Source of the DNA: Muscardinus avellanarius | Lineage: Eukaryota > Chordata > Mammalia > Rodentia > Gliridae | Assembly (NCBI GenBank): GCA_963383645.1 | Contig: OY726559.1 | Location: 126,195,721 to 126,259,720 of the forward strand | Direction of reading: 5' to 3' | DNA: 64,000 nt | In this document: piece after piece, positions 45,625 to 56,645 of the stretch | Layout of the letters: each line of letters begins with the position of its first letter | Numbering within the stretch: the stretch's first letter is position 1 | Notes under the pieces: generated by a model | Database searches by the model: none | What the model was told of the DNA's origin: nothing | What the model saw: only the letters and a program-made list of their open reading frames with translations | Translations under genes and position numbers: made by a program

Positions 45625-45757
45625 CCCTAGACCTTTATTAAAACTTTATTTTGAAGCAGGGTCTTGCTAAGGTACAGCACACTGGACTTGGACCTGCCAT
45701 CCTCTTGTCTCAGCCTCCAAAGTACTGGGATTAGTGGCACGCACCACCGCCCAACTC

Positions 45758-46185
45758 AGGTTGTCTTTCCAGGCTTGGAATGACAGGGGAACACTGGAAA
45801 GGTGGTAACCATTTGCCTGGCTTAAGTGGGGTTAGATGTGAAAGAAAGAAAGGAAAGAGAAAGAGAAACTAAACCCCGAGGAGAGAGAAGGGAAAGTAGT
45901 CCTCCCCAAATTATCCAGCAACCTGCCCTTTGCAGTAGCTGACTTAAGTAGGTAGTGGTTCCTCTGGGCTTAGAAATACTTAGCAATCCCTACTGAAAGT
46001 AGAACACAACCACGGGTTACTGAAGGAAAAGGATCCCTAACACTGCTTAATTTTTATTATTGTAGTAGTTTGATTCTGCTTTGTTTTAAAAAGGGTCTAA
46101 GAGTACTACATGGTTTGAAAACTTGGACTTTAGAAAGAACTGAAACATGCGCAATGTCACCAAATCAGAGTATTTTAGCCAAATG
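45758..46185. other. Unassigned DNA
   Basis: No element recognised; a short AG-rich patch lies at 45840-45870. Confidence 0.4.
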
Positions 46186-46865
46186 CAACCACTGTTAACA
46201 TTTACGGATGGTTCCTGCCTATATTTTTTTTTCTATTTTCTTAAATCTATACTGAGATCATTCTTTATAGGGCATTTCAAATATTGTCTTTTATTTGGTC
46301 ATTCAAAACTATTTTCTCATGTGTTTATTCTTTATATAACTTTCCTTTATATAACTATAATTTAATGATTTTTCTAGTGTTGGGATGTTTATAGTGTTTA
46401 TAATTTTAGACACTATAAAGAATACTTAAACATGATTTTTGTGTGCATAAATTTTAACATTTCAAAGTGGTTCCTTAGTATAATCTACTGGAAGTAGTGT
46501 TACAAATAGGGAGTATAATAGTTTTTCTGGACTTTTACATTACCAGGAAAGTTGTATCCATTTATCTTTACACGGTATATGACCATCTTCCTGAAGCTCT
46601 GACTGCATTGATTAATGCCATTTTAAAAATCATTACTATTTTGTTAGGTCCCTGGTATTTAACTTTGTACTTACTGATGAGGCTGAATATTGTTCATGGA
46701 CAAACTAGCTTATTTGTATGTTGTCTTCAATGAACTGTCAGCTTATAATCTTTGTCTGTTGATTTACAGTAACACTTTATATATTAAGGTTATTAACTTT
46801 GTGCCTTAACTTAAAAAAAAAAATATATATATATATATCTTACTAGTTTGCTTTATGCCTCCTGT

Positions 46866-46973
46866 TTTTTTTTTTTTTCCTCCCCGTGCTGGGGATTGAA
46901 CCTGGAGAGGCCGGGAGGGGACATGCATACTAGGTAAGTACTCTACAATTGGGTTATATGCTGGCCCCTGTCC
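46866..46973 (-). repeat. ID-like monomer
   Basis: T-run then 'gtgctggggattgaacctggagaggccgggaggggacatgcatactaggtaagtactctacaattgggttatatgctgg'. This is a lone reversed ID element (catgctaggcaagcgctctaccactgagctac) without a B1 part. Confidence 0.85.
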
Positions 46974-47128
46974 TCTAATTTTATAATATTTTTTGCATAC
47001 ATAAATTTATATTTCTCTACATTCAATTTATTGACCATTTAATGATGTGATTTCTACCATTGCTTTAAAGTATAGGAAATCTGCACCTATCTAAACATGC
47101 ATACATATATTCTTCTAGTTAGTTATTT

Positions 47129-47353
47129 TTTATTTTTATTTTTATTTTTTTGGTGGTACTGGGGGTGGAACCCAGAGGCTTTCTACCTCCGGGCTATACT
47201 CCCAGACCTTTTTAAATATTTTACTTGGAAACAGGGTCTCACTAAGTTGCTCAGAGCCTTACTAAGTAGCTGAGGCTGGCTTCGAACCTGTGCGATCCTC
47301 CTGTCTCAGCCTCCCAAGCGTGGGGATTACAAGCGTGTGCCACCATGCCCAGC
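47129..47353 (-). repeat. B1-dID SINE, long-left form, with TSD
   Basis: 'ggtggtactgggggtggaacccagaggctttctacctccgggc' to 'caccatgcccag'. The 14-bp duplication ctagttagttattt is at 47115-47128 and 47355-47368. Confidence 0.95.
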
Positions 47354-47530
47354 CTAGTTAGTTATTTAACTTTTCAAACATTTATTTAGTTAGTTCACAT
47401 AGTCCTTAATTTGTAATATGAGAAAATTTATTTTTGATAAACTAAAAATAATCACACACCATTTGTTGACAATTTACCTCCATACAGATTGTATATCTAT
47501 CTTGATTATATACATATTTTTTTTACATAG

Positions 47531-49584
47531 GTAAGAATATGCTTGGGGTTTTCTTTAAACATTTCACTTATCTCTTTGCTGATTTTTTTTTTTTTACCAG
47601 TAGTTTCTCCAACCCAAATTCTTTTTTTTTTTTTTTTTTTAGTTTTTTTTAAAAAGCTATTCTTATACTGGTTTCTTTCAACTTAAAAGGTGGCCAAGAT
47701 GACATACCAGAAGGCTGTCTAAAATTACTGGAGAAAGAGAATCTTTACCTTTAAAGTTTTAGGTCTTAGGTGAAAATGATACAGGGTAAGCTCTTATGCC
47801 CATGAAGGGTGGGGTTCCTGCTATGACACAGAAAATCAGAAAGGACTTTCTTGGTTTCTTGATATTTGTAGGAACGGTAATAAAAAGAAGAATTAGGTAG
47901 CTTTTGGTTCATCTTAAGAAAAGAAATTTTCCAGCAAGGAGATTGAGACATTCAGTGTTAAAAGATCGCCACAGCTTGGCCTTCTAGGGCAAATGGAAAA
48001 AATCACGGAGGGAAGACATCAACCTGTACATCTGTAGAAAATTGCCAGAAACTGTCACAAAATAGAAAATGGGAGAAACCTGAATCACAATGGAACTGTA
48101 AGAATCTATGAAGTGTGGCTGAACAATCTTGTTTTGTTTTTAAGGCTTGTTAACAGTAGATATCTTAGTGTGATGGGGCTATAAATGACTTTTTTTTTTC
48201 TTGCTTTTTACTCTATTTTCAATTTCCCCCTAAATTACATATCTTAAAAACTTAGTGGTCTGTTAATTGACTTCTGGAATATAGCATTTGAAGCTTTTGT
48301 CCCAAGAAGTACATTATTACTACAAAAAGTGAAATTTCTATTTCTTCACTTCTTATCTTAATAGATACAGCAACAGCAAAACTCATCTCATTAGAAGAAA
48401 TTTTGTGGAAATGAGACAGGACATTTCTAAGCCAAGTGCTCTTCCTCTGAATAAGATTTAACCCCAAAATGAGCTTGGTTGGGGACTGAAAGAAGGTTGG
48501 GAAAAAATAACTCTGAAAAATCGCTATTTCTAAAACTAATAGCAATTTCTCTGTAATGCCTACTCCATCCCCTACTTGTGACAACTAAGGATTGATGCAT
48601 CTTGTGTGTTAAAAAGTAAAGGCTCGAAAGTAAGTATTCAATGGGAATAATTATGGTTTTTTTTTCTTGCGAGTTCCGTTTTTGTGATACAGTTGCACTA
48701 TTTTAGTGCCTTGAAGATTCCCATTTTTCTTTCATGGTCTCTACTTTCCTCTTTTCCTAGATCCTCTTAATTGTTCAGCTTTTCATTAGTAGATAATTCT
48801 CTCTGGCTGACCAACAGTGATGGGGGTCAGAGTCACGGGCAATATACTATATCTGGTTTAGTGTGGTTTGAGAACAGCTAAACAGTGCCCTGTCTTTGAA
48901 TTAGTCGCTCTCAGTAGAAGGGATGGGCAGCCTCTGTGGCGATGATTTTGCCTTCGTAAGCATTTGAGAGCACCTGCCACCGTTTTTTCCACTCCTTACC
49001 CAGCAAGGAAGCTTATCTTTGCTCTCAAACCACGAGCGGCCCTTTGTATTTTCTTTCCACGCCATGCTGCAAAGAAATAAAATCCAAGTGCCATGCATGT
49101 CAATTAAATGCATAAACAATGAAGGAATAATAGTCCATTTCCACCTTCAATCCTTTATGCTCACTTTCCTTTCCTAGAATAACACTTAAAAGGCATCAAA
49201 ACACTGGAAGGGCCAGCACCTCTTCATTTCAGGGGTGCTGAGTAGGAGTGGGGGAGCGCGCAGCGTATTAACGTTTCTTCTCTGCAATGGGCATCCACAC
49301 AGCTTGGGAACGAGGCTTCAAGCGGATACCCCTGTATGATGCGGGAACTTTCTTCCACTCAGAGACTGTCAAGGCCAATGTGCCTTTCAGGAGATTGTCT
49401 GTGAGATTTTGAATATTGAAACTATAAAAAAAAATTGACCTGGACAGATCCTCACCACCACTTTTTCTGCTAAATATAGAAAAGTTGTCCTCGGATTGTA
49501 CAGGCAATTTCCAGCTAAGCTTCGAGAAGGGAGGTGGGCATTGTGCCCATGTCTCTGGTAGTTAAAAGTGCTTACTGACCCTCA
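47531..49584. other. Unassigned DNA with long T-runs
   Basis: T-runs at 47584-47596, 47622-47641 and 48189-48199. The frame 48252-48584 (-, 110 codons) has no recognised domain. No RNA gene seen. Confidence 0.35.
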
Positions 49585-49950
49585 CTCAGGAGCTGGGAGG
49601 AGCCAGGGAAAGGGTGGAAGGGAAAGGAGTCAGCTTTGGTTCAACATGAAGATGGGGGATTGGAAGATAATGACGGTATTTACTTATAAGCTCCTTAAAC
49701 TCCACACTGAGAGGACTCAACACACAGGCGACCCAAGGGGGATGGGAGGGGAAGAGGGAAACTCCCCAGTGCACATGATGTGCGTTCACAGACATATCAA
49801 AGTCAATGGCTCAGCCAAACACAAGAAGGAGGGAAGGGGAGGGAACAGGGGAAGGGCTAAGTGAGTGATGTGTGCATGTATGCCTCTACCATCTTGTACT
49901 CCGTTAAGATGTATGATTACAATGCACCAATAAAAAAATAAAAAAAAAGA
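49585..49950 (+). mobile_element. Sciurid L1 3' end (5'-truncated)
   Basis: Purine-rich 3' UTR (gggaggagccagggaaagggtgg; ggagggaaggggagggaac), then 'gtgatgtgtgcatgtatgcc', 'cttgtactccg', 'gattacaatgcaccaataaaaaa', an A-rich tail and a CA-rich end. Shares its final ~140 bp with the 3' tail of the composite element at 42883-43080. No coding part remains; the 5' limit is approximate. Confidence 0.75.
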
Positions 49951-49981
49951 AAACACACCACACACACACACACACACACAG
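49951..49981 (+). repeat. Microsatellite (CA)n
   Basis: CA array directly after the L1 poly(A) tail. Confidence 0.93.
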
Positions 49982-50049
49982 AGCAGGAGCCCTATCCACC
50001 ATCCGGGTGTTTCTGTGCTCTGGGCTCCTCCTCTCTGGCCACTTTTAGG

Positions 50050-50255
50050 AAATAACTTGGTATAGTGGAAAGCAGCTCTATGCAATGGAGCCCATAAGTC
50101 TTGGGCCTGCATCTTAGCTCTGATTGGAAGTTAGTTACTTAACTTCACTGAGCCAGAGGATCCGCATGTATGAAATGTAGGCAAAACAATATTTCCCCTC
50201 TCGACATTATTAGGGTTAATACTGGGATAAAAGTGCTTGGCATGCTAAGTGCTCA
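50050..50255 (+). repeat. MIR element
   Basis: 'ggtatagtggaaagcagctctatgcaatggagcc... tcttgggcctgcatcttagctctg... agttagttacttaacttcactgagcc... attattagggttaatactgggataaaagtgcttggcatgctaag' covers most of MIR. Confidence 0.85.
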
Positions 50256-50329
50256 CCCGTCTCTCCTGTGCAGGTCGCTGTAGTCCCCTGGGCTCCAGAT
50301 CCTTCTCTCTCAGCAAGTCCCATTGGTCT

Positions 50330-51275
50330 ACCTCCAGAACTCACCCAGGGTTTACCAGGTTTGCTCTATCTCCAGGCCCACCAGGCCCATATCAGATTCT
50401 TCCATCTCTTGCCTTGGTCTCTGCAAAACCTCCCAACTGCTTTCCTTCTTTCTGTTTTTAAGCCACGTACACTCTATCTCCATACAGACTTTTTTTGTGT
50501 GGTATCGGGGATTGAACCCAGAGGCTTTCTACCTTCAAGAAGCCTTTTTGTTTTATTCTGTTTTGAAACAGGGTCTTGCTAAGTTGCTGAGAGTCTTGTG
50601 ACCTTTCTGAGGCTGGCTGTGAACCTGCAACTCTCCTGTCTCAGCCTCCCGAGTATTGGGGTTACAAGCATGCATCACCATGCCCAGCTTGGGAGAAGAC
50701 TTAAAAAAAAATGTAACTCACATCATGTCATTTCCCCTGCCTAAAACTCTCCAATGGCTCCTTAGTGAACTTAGAATAAAATCCCAATTCCTCACTGTAG
50801 CCTCCACAGTGGGATGTAATCTAGCTGCTGCCTCCTTTCTCTCTGATGGCACCTGCTGTCGCCTTCTTCTGTTATCCCCTTCCCCCAGACGGACTGGTCT
50901 CCTTCTATTCCCAGAACCAACTTCACTTCTACCTCAGCCGCTTCCATTGAATGGGAGAAGCATTCCCCAGACTCTCCTAAAATTGAAAATTTCTCAACAG
51001 ATGGGACAAATATTTCCTCCTATGATTTGTCTTCCTGACCTAGTCACCCTCAGACCCAGCTCTGGTTTATTTTCTTCACAGCCCTTGTTGCTGCATGAAA
51101 GTACCTTCAGTCCTGCCTATCTGTTTATTTTCTGTCTCCCCTTGGGAATGTGAGTTCCAGGGAAGACGGGACTCTGTTTATCATCCCTAAGAAGCTTGGT
51201 CCAGTGCCCAGCGCAGAGTGGACACCTGGGCAGTATTTAATGGACAAATTCTGAATAAATACATGCAATGGGGTC
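50330..51275 (+). mobile_element. Long L2 3' relic split by a SINE
   Basis: Pre-SINE part 50330-50485, then 50700-51275: 'catcatgtcatttcccctgcctaaaactctccaatggctccttag', 'acttagaataaaatcccaattcctcactgtagcc', 'atttcctcctatgatttgtcttcctgacc', 'tctgtttattttctgtctccccttgggaatgtgagttccaggg' and 'cagtgcccagcgcagagtgg... tgaataaata'. This is the full order of the L2 3' end. Noncoding. Confidence 0.88.
50489..50690 (-). repeat. B1-dID SINE
   Basis: 'gtgtggtatcggggattgaacccagaggctttctacc' to 'catcaccatgcccagct', inserted in the L2 relic. Confidence 0.92.
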
Positions 51276-52099
51276 GCGATGCCTTCCTGAAAGTTGGTGG
51301 CCCGATTTGAAAATTTTTCCATGTTCTTTCTATGCCTAAAGATTCTAGGATTCCTTGAGCAGAAAGACTGGATCCTAGAACAATTTGAAAGAAATACAGC
51401 TAAAATTTTTTCAAATACTCCCCACATAGTAATCCATATTAAGCGCAAAAAGTTCAAGTACCTCGGGTATTTGCTTTCATAAAAAGATAAGAAGTACTTA
51501 TAATTTGCACATGAAGTTTTCATATGTAATGGGATCCTTCTAAATCATTTCAAGTTCAAGTTCCTTCAAGTGGCAAAAAGATTCTCTGAGCAATCTTTAC
51601 AGCGTGTTCATCATGCCCTTTCTTCACAGATCCGGGCAAGGAAAGGAGCTGCCTTTGCGCCCTGCGGCGTGCACACGGGAACGCTTCTGCCCTGTGCTCC
51701 TGGAGGACACCATGGGAATACAACCTCATCCCAGCAAAGGAGGTGCAACCCCGCTAAGGAGAAAGAATAGGAGGAGACGCCCCCTCCCTAGAGGAGACCA
51801 CAAAGGCCTGACAGCTGTCAGCTCTTTCCTTCTCTCCTGGCAAGTCCTGTGGGCTCCACCTCCAGCACAGATCCACGATTCAAGACAGATTCTGCGCTGT
51901 TCACGCAACAAATCCAGAACCCAAGAGTACAAATGAGGGAAGGACAGACTTTGGATCAGTAAATGAGGGGAGTTTCCACCAGTCTGGCCTTTTACCTAAG
52001 TAAAACCATGCTTGGAAATGGTATAGTGAGCAGATGCTGGATGTTTAAATTTTAAGCAGAAAAACCACTCATCAGCAATGTCCTTCCTATAAGGACTCT
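51276..52099. other. Unassigned DNA
   Basis: Frames 51125-51523 (-, 132 codons) and 51604-51936 (+, 110 codons) have no recognised domain or splice context. Confidence 0.35.
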
Positions 52100-52286
52100 G
52101 TTTTTATTTGGTGCTGGGGATTGAACCCAGGAGTGTTCTACCTTGTGACCTACACTCCCAGCCCATTTATTTATTTATTTAGAAATATGGTCTCATTAAG
52201 TTGCCGAGGCTGACCTTGAACCTGTAACCCTCCTGTGTCAGCCTCCCAAGTATTGAGATTTTAAGCATGTGCCACTGTGCCCAGCC
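52100..52286 (-). repeat. B1-dID SINE
   Basis: 'ggtgctggggattgaacccaggagtgttctacc' to 'gccactgtgcccagcc', with a (TTTA)n linker. Confidence 0.92.
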
Positions 52287-52416
52287 AGATTCCTCTTATT
52301 GTAGGAGGGCAGCCTGAACGCATTTGTCAAGTTCTCACTAAAATCTCTTCACACATGCTAGGTTGTCTAGCAGGGCCCAGGATTATGTGATTTGCATTCA
52401 TAGCTGTGTGTGTGTG

Positions 52417-52430
52417 AGAGAGAGAGAGAA

Positions 52431-52512
<82 letters not shown>

Positions 52513-52513
52513 G
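52417..52513 (+). repeat. Compound microsatellite (GA)n then (GACA)n
   Basis: GA array with one break (52417-52482), then eight GACA/CAGA units to 52513, at the tail end of the next minus-strand SINE. Purine-rich. Confidence 0.96.
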
Positions 52514-52514
52514 T

Positions 52515-52925
52515 GTGTTTCTTCTAGGGATCAAGCTCAGGGGCATTCTACTTCTGACTTAGACCCCAACCCTATTTTATTTTATATTTATTTATTTATT
52601 TATTTATTTTTGGTCGTACTGGGGATGGAACCCTTCTACCTTCAGGTTACACTCCCAGACCTATTTTATATTTTATTTGGAAACAGGGTCTCTTAAGCCA
52701 GCAAGGCTGGCTTTGAACCTGCGCAATCCTCTTGTCTCCGCCTTCCAAGCTCAGGGATTGCAAGCATGTGCCACCACACCTGGCTATTTTTTTTTTTAAT
52801 TTTAAAATGGGTCTCACTAAGTTACTGTGCACCTTGCTAAGTTACTGAGGCCAATCTTGTACCTGCAATCCTCTTGTCTCAGCCTCCCAAATACTGGAAT
52901 TAGAATGTGTGCCACCACACCCAGA
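52515..52925 (-). repeat. Outer B1-dID SINE split by a nested SINE
   Basis: ID part 52523-52575 ('ctagggatcaagctcaggggcattctacttctgac'), B1 part 52786-52925 ('aattttaaaatgggtctcactaagttactgtgc' to 'gtgccaccacacccaga'). Confidence 0.86.
52609..52785 (-). repeat. Nested B1-dID SINE, short-left subfamily
   Basis: 'ggtcgtactggggatggaacccttctaccttcagg', 'tcttaagccagcaaggctggc', ends 'ccaccacacctggct'. A (TTTA)n tail lies at 52586-52608. Confidence 0.93.
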
Positions 52926-54239
52926 TACATGGCATTCTTTCTAATATGTAATGTATTGAATAGGATGAGTCTGCTGTTGTTAATGGCTTAGCCTAGAAAA
53001 CTGACTTTCAAAAGATAACCTAGACTCTCATAGACCCATAGTTTTATATTCTGACCCACCTGAAAGCAAGTCATTGCCTCTTTCCAGCCCAAGAGATTTC
53101 TTATCCTCTGAGCAGGCTCTTAGAGAGACCCGGGGCTCAAGGACAGAAGGCTAGAGAGCTTTTAGTGTATTAGCCGTCCTGAGGCTGTAGCCTAGGAGCT
53201 GTGTGAGTATTACCTATCCTTTTTAGCGGAGGGACTGGTGACTCCACTCCTAGTCTGACCCCTCTTTCTCCCTCTTTCCTTCCTCAGCCTTTCATTAGAA
53301 TTCCTAGGAGCCTTTGAATGCTTAGCATAAAAATGAGCCCATTTTATTTTTGGAACCCACAGAGGCAGCCTTGAGGGGAGTTATTGTGTTGCTTTTAGCA
53401 GCTAAACAAAAAGGTGTGAAATCATTTGCTGGCTGTTCTAGAATGAGAAAAATAAATAAAAAAACTGAGAAGGAAGGTTCAGGACAGTGTGTAGCAACTT
53501 GGACGCAACCTCATGACTGGGGTTTCTCTGAGACTTATTAGTAACCAGAGTAGCTTTGGGAATGTCTGCATTTTTCTCACCTTCCCCAGAAGTTACTAGA
53601 ATAGGACAGAAGCCACAGCATTTTTTATAAAAATGATTTGTTTTGCAATATGATTTCCTTGCCTTAAAAGAGACGCAGGGAAGGGATTCGTTTGAGAAAA
53701 ATTCTTAAAGCCCTTATAACATTCCTGTGCAGGAAGAGTGTGGGAGAGAAGAAAGGACTATTTCATCAGGCTGTGAAGAATTGGGCACAACCAGAGAAGG
53801 TTTCTGTGACAGGTGTGAGTCTCCAACACCAGGTCTTTAATGACTGAAACCATAACGGCGGCGAGAGACAAAGGACAGAGCAGCAAAGACTCCTTAAAAA
53901 TTTCAAGTTCTCACCTCATGCAGATGACATTCATGGTAGCTGCCTTCTGTTTTTCTTCTTCTTCTTCTTCTTTTCTTTTTTTGGTGGGGGGCTGAGGGCC
54001 CCAGATACATCTTGGAAAAGATCATGTTTCAAAATGTCTTTTCGTGAGTAAGGCGATTTCATTTTCAATTGGAATCTTGATAAAAGATTTTTTTTTACAA
54101 TTATAGAATATTTGTTTAACTGCAGAATATTTAAAAATGCAGAGATGTGGTAAATGCATGCCCTTATTTGCAGGATTTCGCAATTGTTTACTCTTAGGCC
54201 AGTCTGCTTTAGTGAGCTCTCTTTAAAAGAAATGAGATG
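52926..54239. other. Unassigned DNA
   Basis: A (TTC)n tract lies at 53951-53972. Otherwise no gene, RNA or repeat recognised. Confidence 0.35.
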
Positions 54240-54480
54240 GCCAGGCATAGTGGTGCATGCTTGTAATCCCAGCACTTGGGAGGCTGAGACAGGAGGATCA
54301 CACAAGTTGGAAGCCAGCCTCAGCTAATTAGTGAGGCTCTCAGCAACTTAGTGAGACCCTGTTTCTAAATAAAATATAAAATAGGTCTGGGAGTGTAGCC
54401 CAGAGGTAAAAAGGCCCTGGGTTCCACCCTTACCCCCCCCACACACACACAATAAAATAAAAATAAATAAAAGAAAAGAA
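54240..54480 (+). repeat. B1-dID SINE, long-left form
   Basis: 'ggccaggcatagtggtgcatgcttgtaatcccagcac' to 'gtctgggagtgtagcccagaggtaaaaaggccctggg', ending in a C/CA/AAAT tail. Confidence 0.94.
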
Positions 54481-54527
54481 AGGAGATGCCATGGTTTCCT
54501 TCTTCTTTTCCTTCCCCTCCCTCTCCT

Positions 54528-54703
54528 TCTTTTTCTGGATGGAACCTACGGGCGCTTTACCACTGACTGCACTCAGCACTTTTGCTATTTTATTCTGAGA
54601 TAAGATCTCATTAAATTGCCAAGGCTGACCTCAAATCTGTGCTCCTCCTGCCTCAGCCTCCCCAGCAGCTGGGATTAGAGGTGTGTGCCAGCACACCCAG
54701 CTC
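54528..54703 (-). repeat. Diverged B1-ID SINE
   Basis: 'ctggatggaacctacgggcgctttaccactgactgc', 'attctgagataagatctcattaaattgcc', ends 'gccagcacacccagct'. Confidence 0.85.
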
Positions 54704-55854
54704 TTTCTTCCTCATTTCAAAGAGGTGAACCAGGCTCCACGCTGCTGTGTGTACTCCCACCCTGGCCCTTCCCATGGCCACGGCCACGGGCCAGCGGGCT
54801 TAATGCTTAACCAGCATGACCTTTGGGCATCAGCAGCCAGGCTCAAGGGGCTGGTGGGCTTGCCTCATTCCGGGGCTGAGCTGTTTCTTGTCTAGCACTC
54901 AAGGCCAGCACTGCAATATAACAGACATCAAGGAAGGCAGGCCCTTTCAAAGCATCATGTGAGTGATTAATCCACAGAAAATACAATATTGATTTCCTAC
55001 TGATTGCCAGGGATTATGGTATGTGCGGAGATACAGTCACAGGTAGACAAATGGCAATTAACCCCACAGTAATACCGCATTTCTTTAGGAAAGGAGCTGT
55101 CTTTGCTAAGGAAAACTCTGATCAGCGGTTGACTCTGAGGATATGGGCGGTAGGACTCCAGCGATGACAGGGCTCTGCAGGATCTTGGGGGTGAAAGAGG
55201 AGAAAGGAGAGAAGAGAGGAGGGAGGGGAAGTGGGGCGAGGGCCGGGGAGGGACAGAGGGGCTGTGGCAAGTGCCTGAGGGAAAGATCTGTGGAGGCTCA
55301 GGTACTGGGCACCTGGCAGCAGGCCCTCGGGGGGGTCAACTTCAGGGAAAGAAATCTACTGTTTCCCACCCCTCCTCTTCTCCCCAGCCACTGTGATGTT
55401 CTGAGAAATACACAATATACTCACACACATACATATGTATGCATTGTAAAGAAACAAAGGTCTGATTTTATAAGTATGTGCGTACATATATGAACATGCA
55501 ATATACATCACATACATTACCTATGTGTAATAGACATCAACAAATCAATGAAAAGCAGAAATTCATTCAGCACAAGCGCCGGCCATGAGAACACAGCCTT
55601 GGGCCCCTCCCCCTCTCGGACACGGGAGCTCCCCCAAATCCTCCAAGACCTTGGCCCTCCATGTGGCCTGGCGCGCGCGGAGGGACATCTCACCTGGCGG
55701 GGAAAGCTTATTTAATACCTAACACTGGGGCGCTGAGAACACTGGTTCGTAGTTTTACACGGCAGGTTGCAGACGACATCACGGGGCTGTGGTGTGGGTT
55801 CTGAAGTCACAACTCATCCAGGAGCGATTGTAGCTGCCCAAATGCTCTTTTCCT
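54704..55854. other. Unassigned DNA
   Basis: The GGGAGG-rich frame at 55143-55493 (116 codons) has no recognised domain. The stretch 55655-55700 is CpG-bearing (ctggcgcgcgcgg). Confidence 0.35.
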
Positions 55855-55892
55855 GTCGCCAGCTAACAAATTCCTATTCATCTTTTAGAATC

Positions 55893-56337
55893 ATTTATTT
55901 ATTTTTGGTACTTGGGATCAAACCCAGAAACATTCTACCTCTGAACTGCACTCCAATGCCCTCTTTTATGTTTTATTATTTTATTTTAATTTTTTTGTGG
56001 CACTGGGGATCGAACCCACGGGCATTCTACCTCTGAGCTAAACTCCCAACCTTATATTTTAATTTTATTTTGAAACAGGATCTTGCTAGGTTGATGAGAA
56101 TCTTACTACTTGCTGAGGCTGTCCTCAAACCTATGATCATCCTGTCTCAGCCTTCCAAGTACTGGGATTACAGGCATGTACCACCACACCTGCCTTTATT
56201 TATTTATTTTTTTGAAACAGGGTCTCACTGAGTTTCAGAGAGCCTTTTAAGTTGATGAGGCTGGCCTTACACCTGTTATCCTCCTGTCTCAGCCTCCCCA
56301 GTACCGGGAGCATAGGCATGCACTGCCATGCTTGGTT
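55893..56337 (-). repeat. Outer B1-dID SINE split by a nested SINE
   Basis: ID part 55900-55965 ('ggtacttgggatcaaacccagaaacattctacctctg'), B1 part 56205-56337 ('tttgaaacagggtctcactgagtttcagag' to 'gcactgccatgcttgg'). Confidence 0.86.
55991..56195 (-). repeat. Nested B1-dID SINE
   Basis: 'gtggcactggggatcgaacccacgggcattctacctctgagc' to 'gtaccaccacacctgcc', complete. Confidence 0.92.
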
Positions 56338-56645
56338 TAGGATTCTATTTAAATGTTACCTTACCCATGAGCCTTCCTTCATCCCCAAGGTGGGTAATTT
56401 TCCTTTTCTGACCTAACGTATTTCTCCGTGCATTTGTATGTTACTATTATAGTATGTATAGCCTGTTACCACGTGGTTTCGAACCTTACTTTCACAAGGA
56501 TGGTATCCCCTTGGATTCCCAGGGCCAAGTGAGCCATGTGGCCCCTTTGCTGAATACAACCTGGGTACCAGTGCAGTAAAGGCCAGGCTGAGGCAGGTGC
56601 TGAGCTCCAGAAAGGGCGACTGCTAAGCCCCAAGATGTGGTCCCA

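Larger units (their letters stand above)
42800..45757 (-). repeat. Old B1-dID SINE split by the 2.7 kb composite element
   Basis: ID part 42810-42882 ('gaggatactgggggtttaacccagctacattctatcactgagc'), B1 part 45640-45757 ('aaactttattttgaagcagggtcttgc' to 'cgcaccaccgcccaact'). The halves are continuous once the insert and one copy of the 15-bp duplication are removed. Confidence 0.88.
46190..47530 (-). mobile_element. Ancient L1 relic, antisense, interrupted by SINEs
   Basis: Landmarks of antisense old L1: 'gggatgtttatagtgtttataattttagacactataaagaatac', 'tccttagtataatctactggaagtag', 'gatgaggctgaatattgttcatgg', 'aactgtcagc', 'ctttatatattaaggttattaac', then 'acataaatttatatttctctac'. An ID monomer (46866-46973) and a SINE (47129-47353) interrupt it. 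The right limit is uncertain. Confidence 0.7.
55855..56645 (+). mobile_element. L2 relic split by nested SINEs
   Basis: 55855-55890 ('gccagctaacaaattcctattcatcttttagaatc') continues after the SINEs at 56338 ('ttaaatgttaccttacccatgagccttccttcatcccc... ttacttttcacaagg' style 3' part). The order matches L2 (aactcctattcatccttcaaaactc... aaatgtcacctcctccatgaagccttccctg). Confidence 0.65.

Noticed and set aside
45073..45670. Longest open frames of the window (185, 147 and 138 codons, plus strand) as a proline-rich gene
   Set aside because: They read the 124-bp monomers in several frames at once and antisense to the retroelement. Open length is a by-product of a GC-rich tandem repeat.
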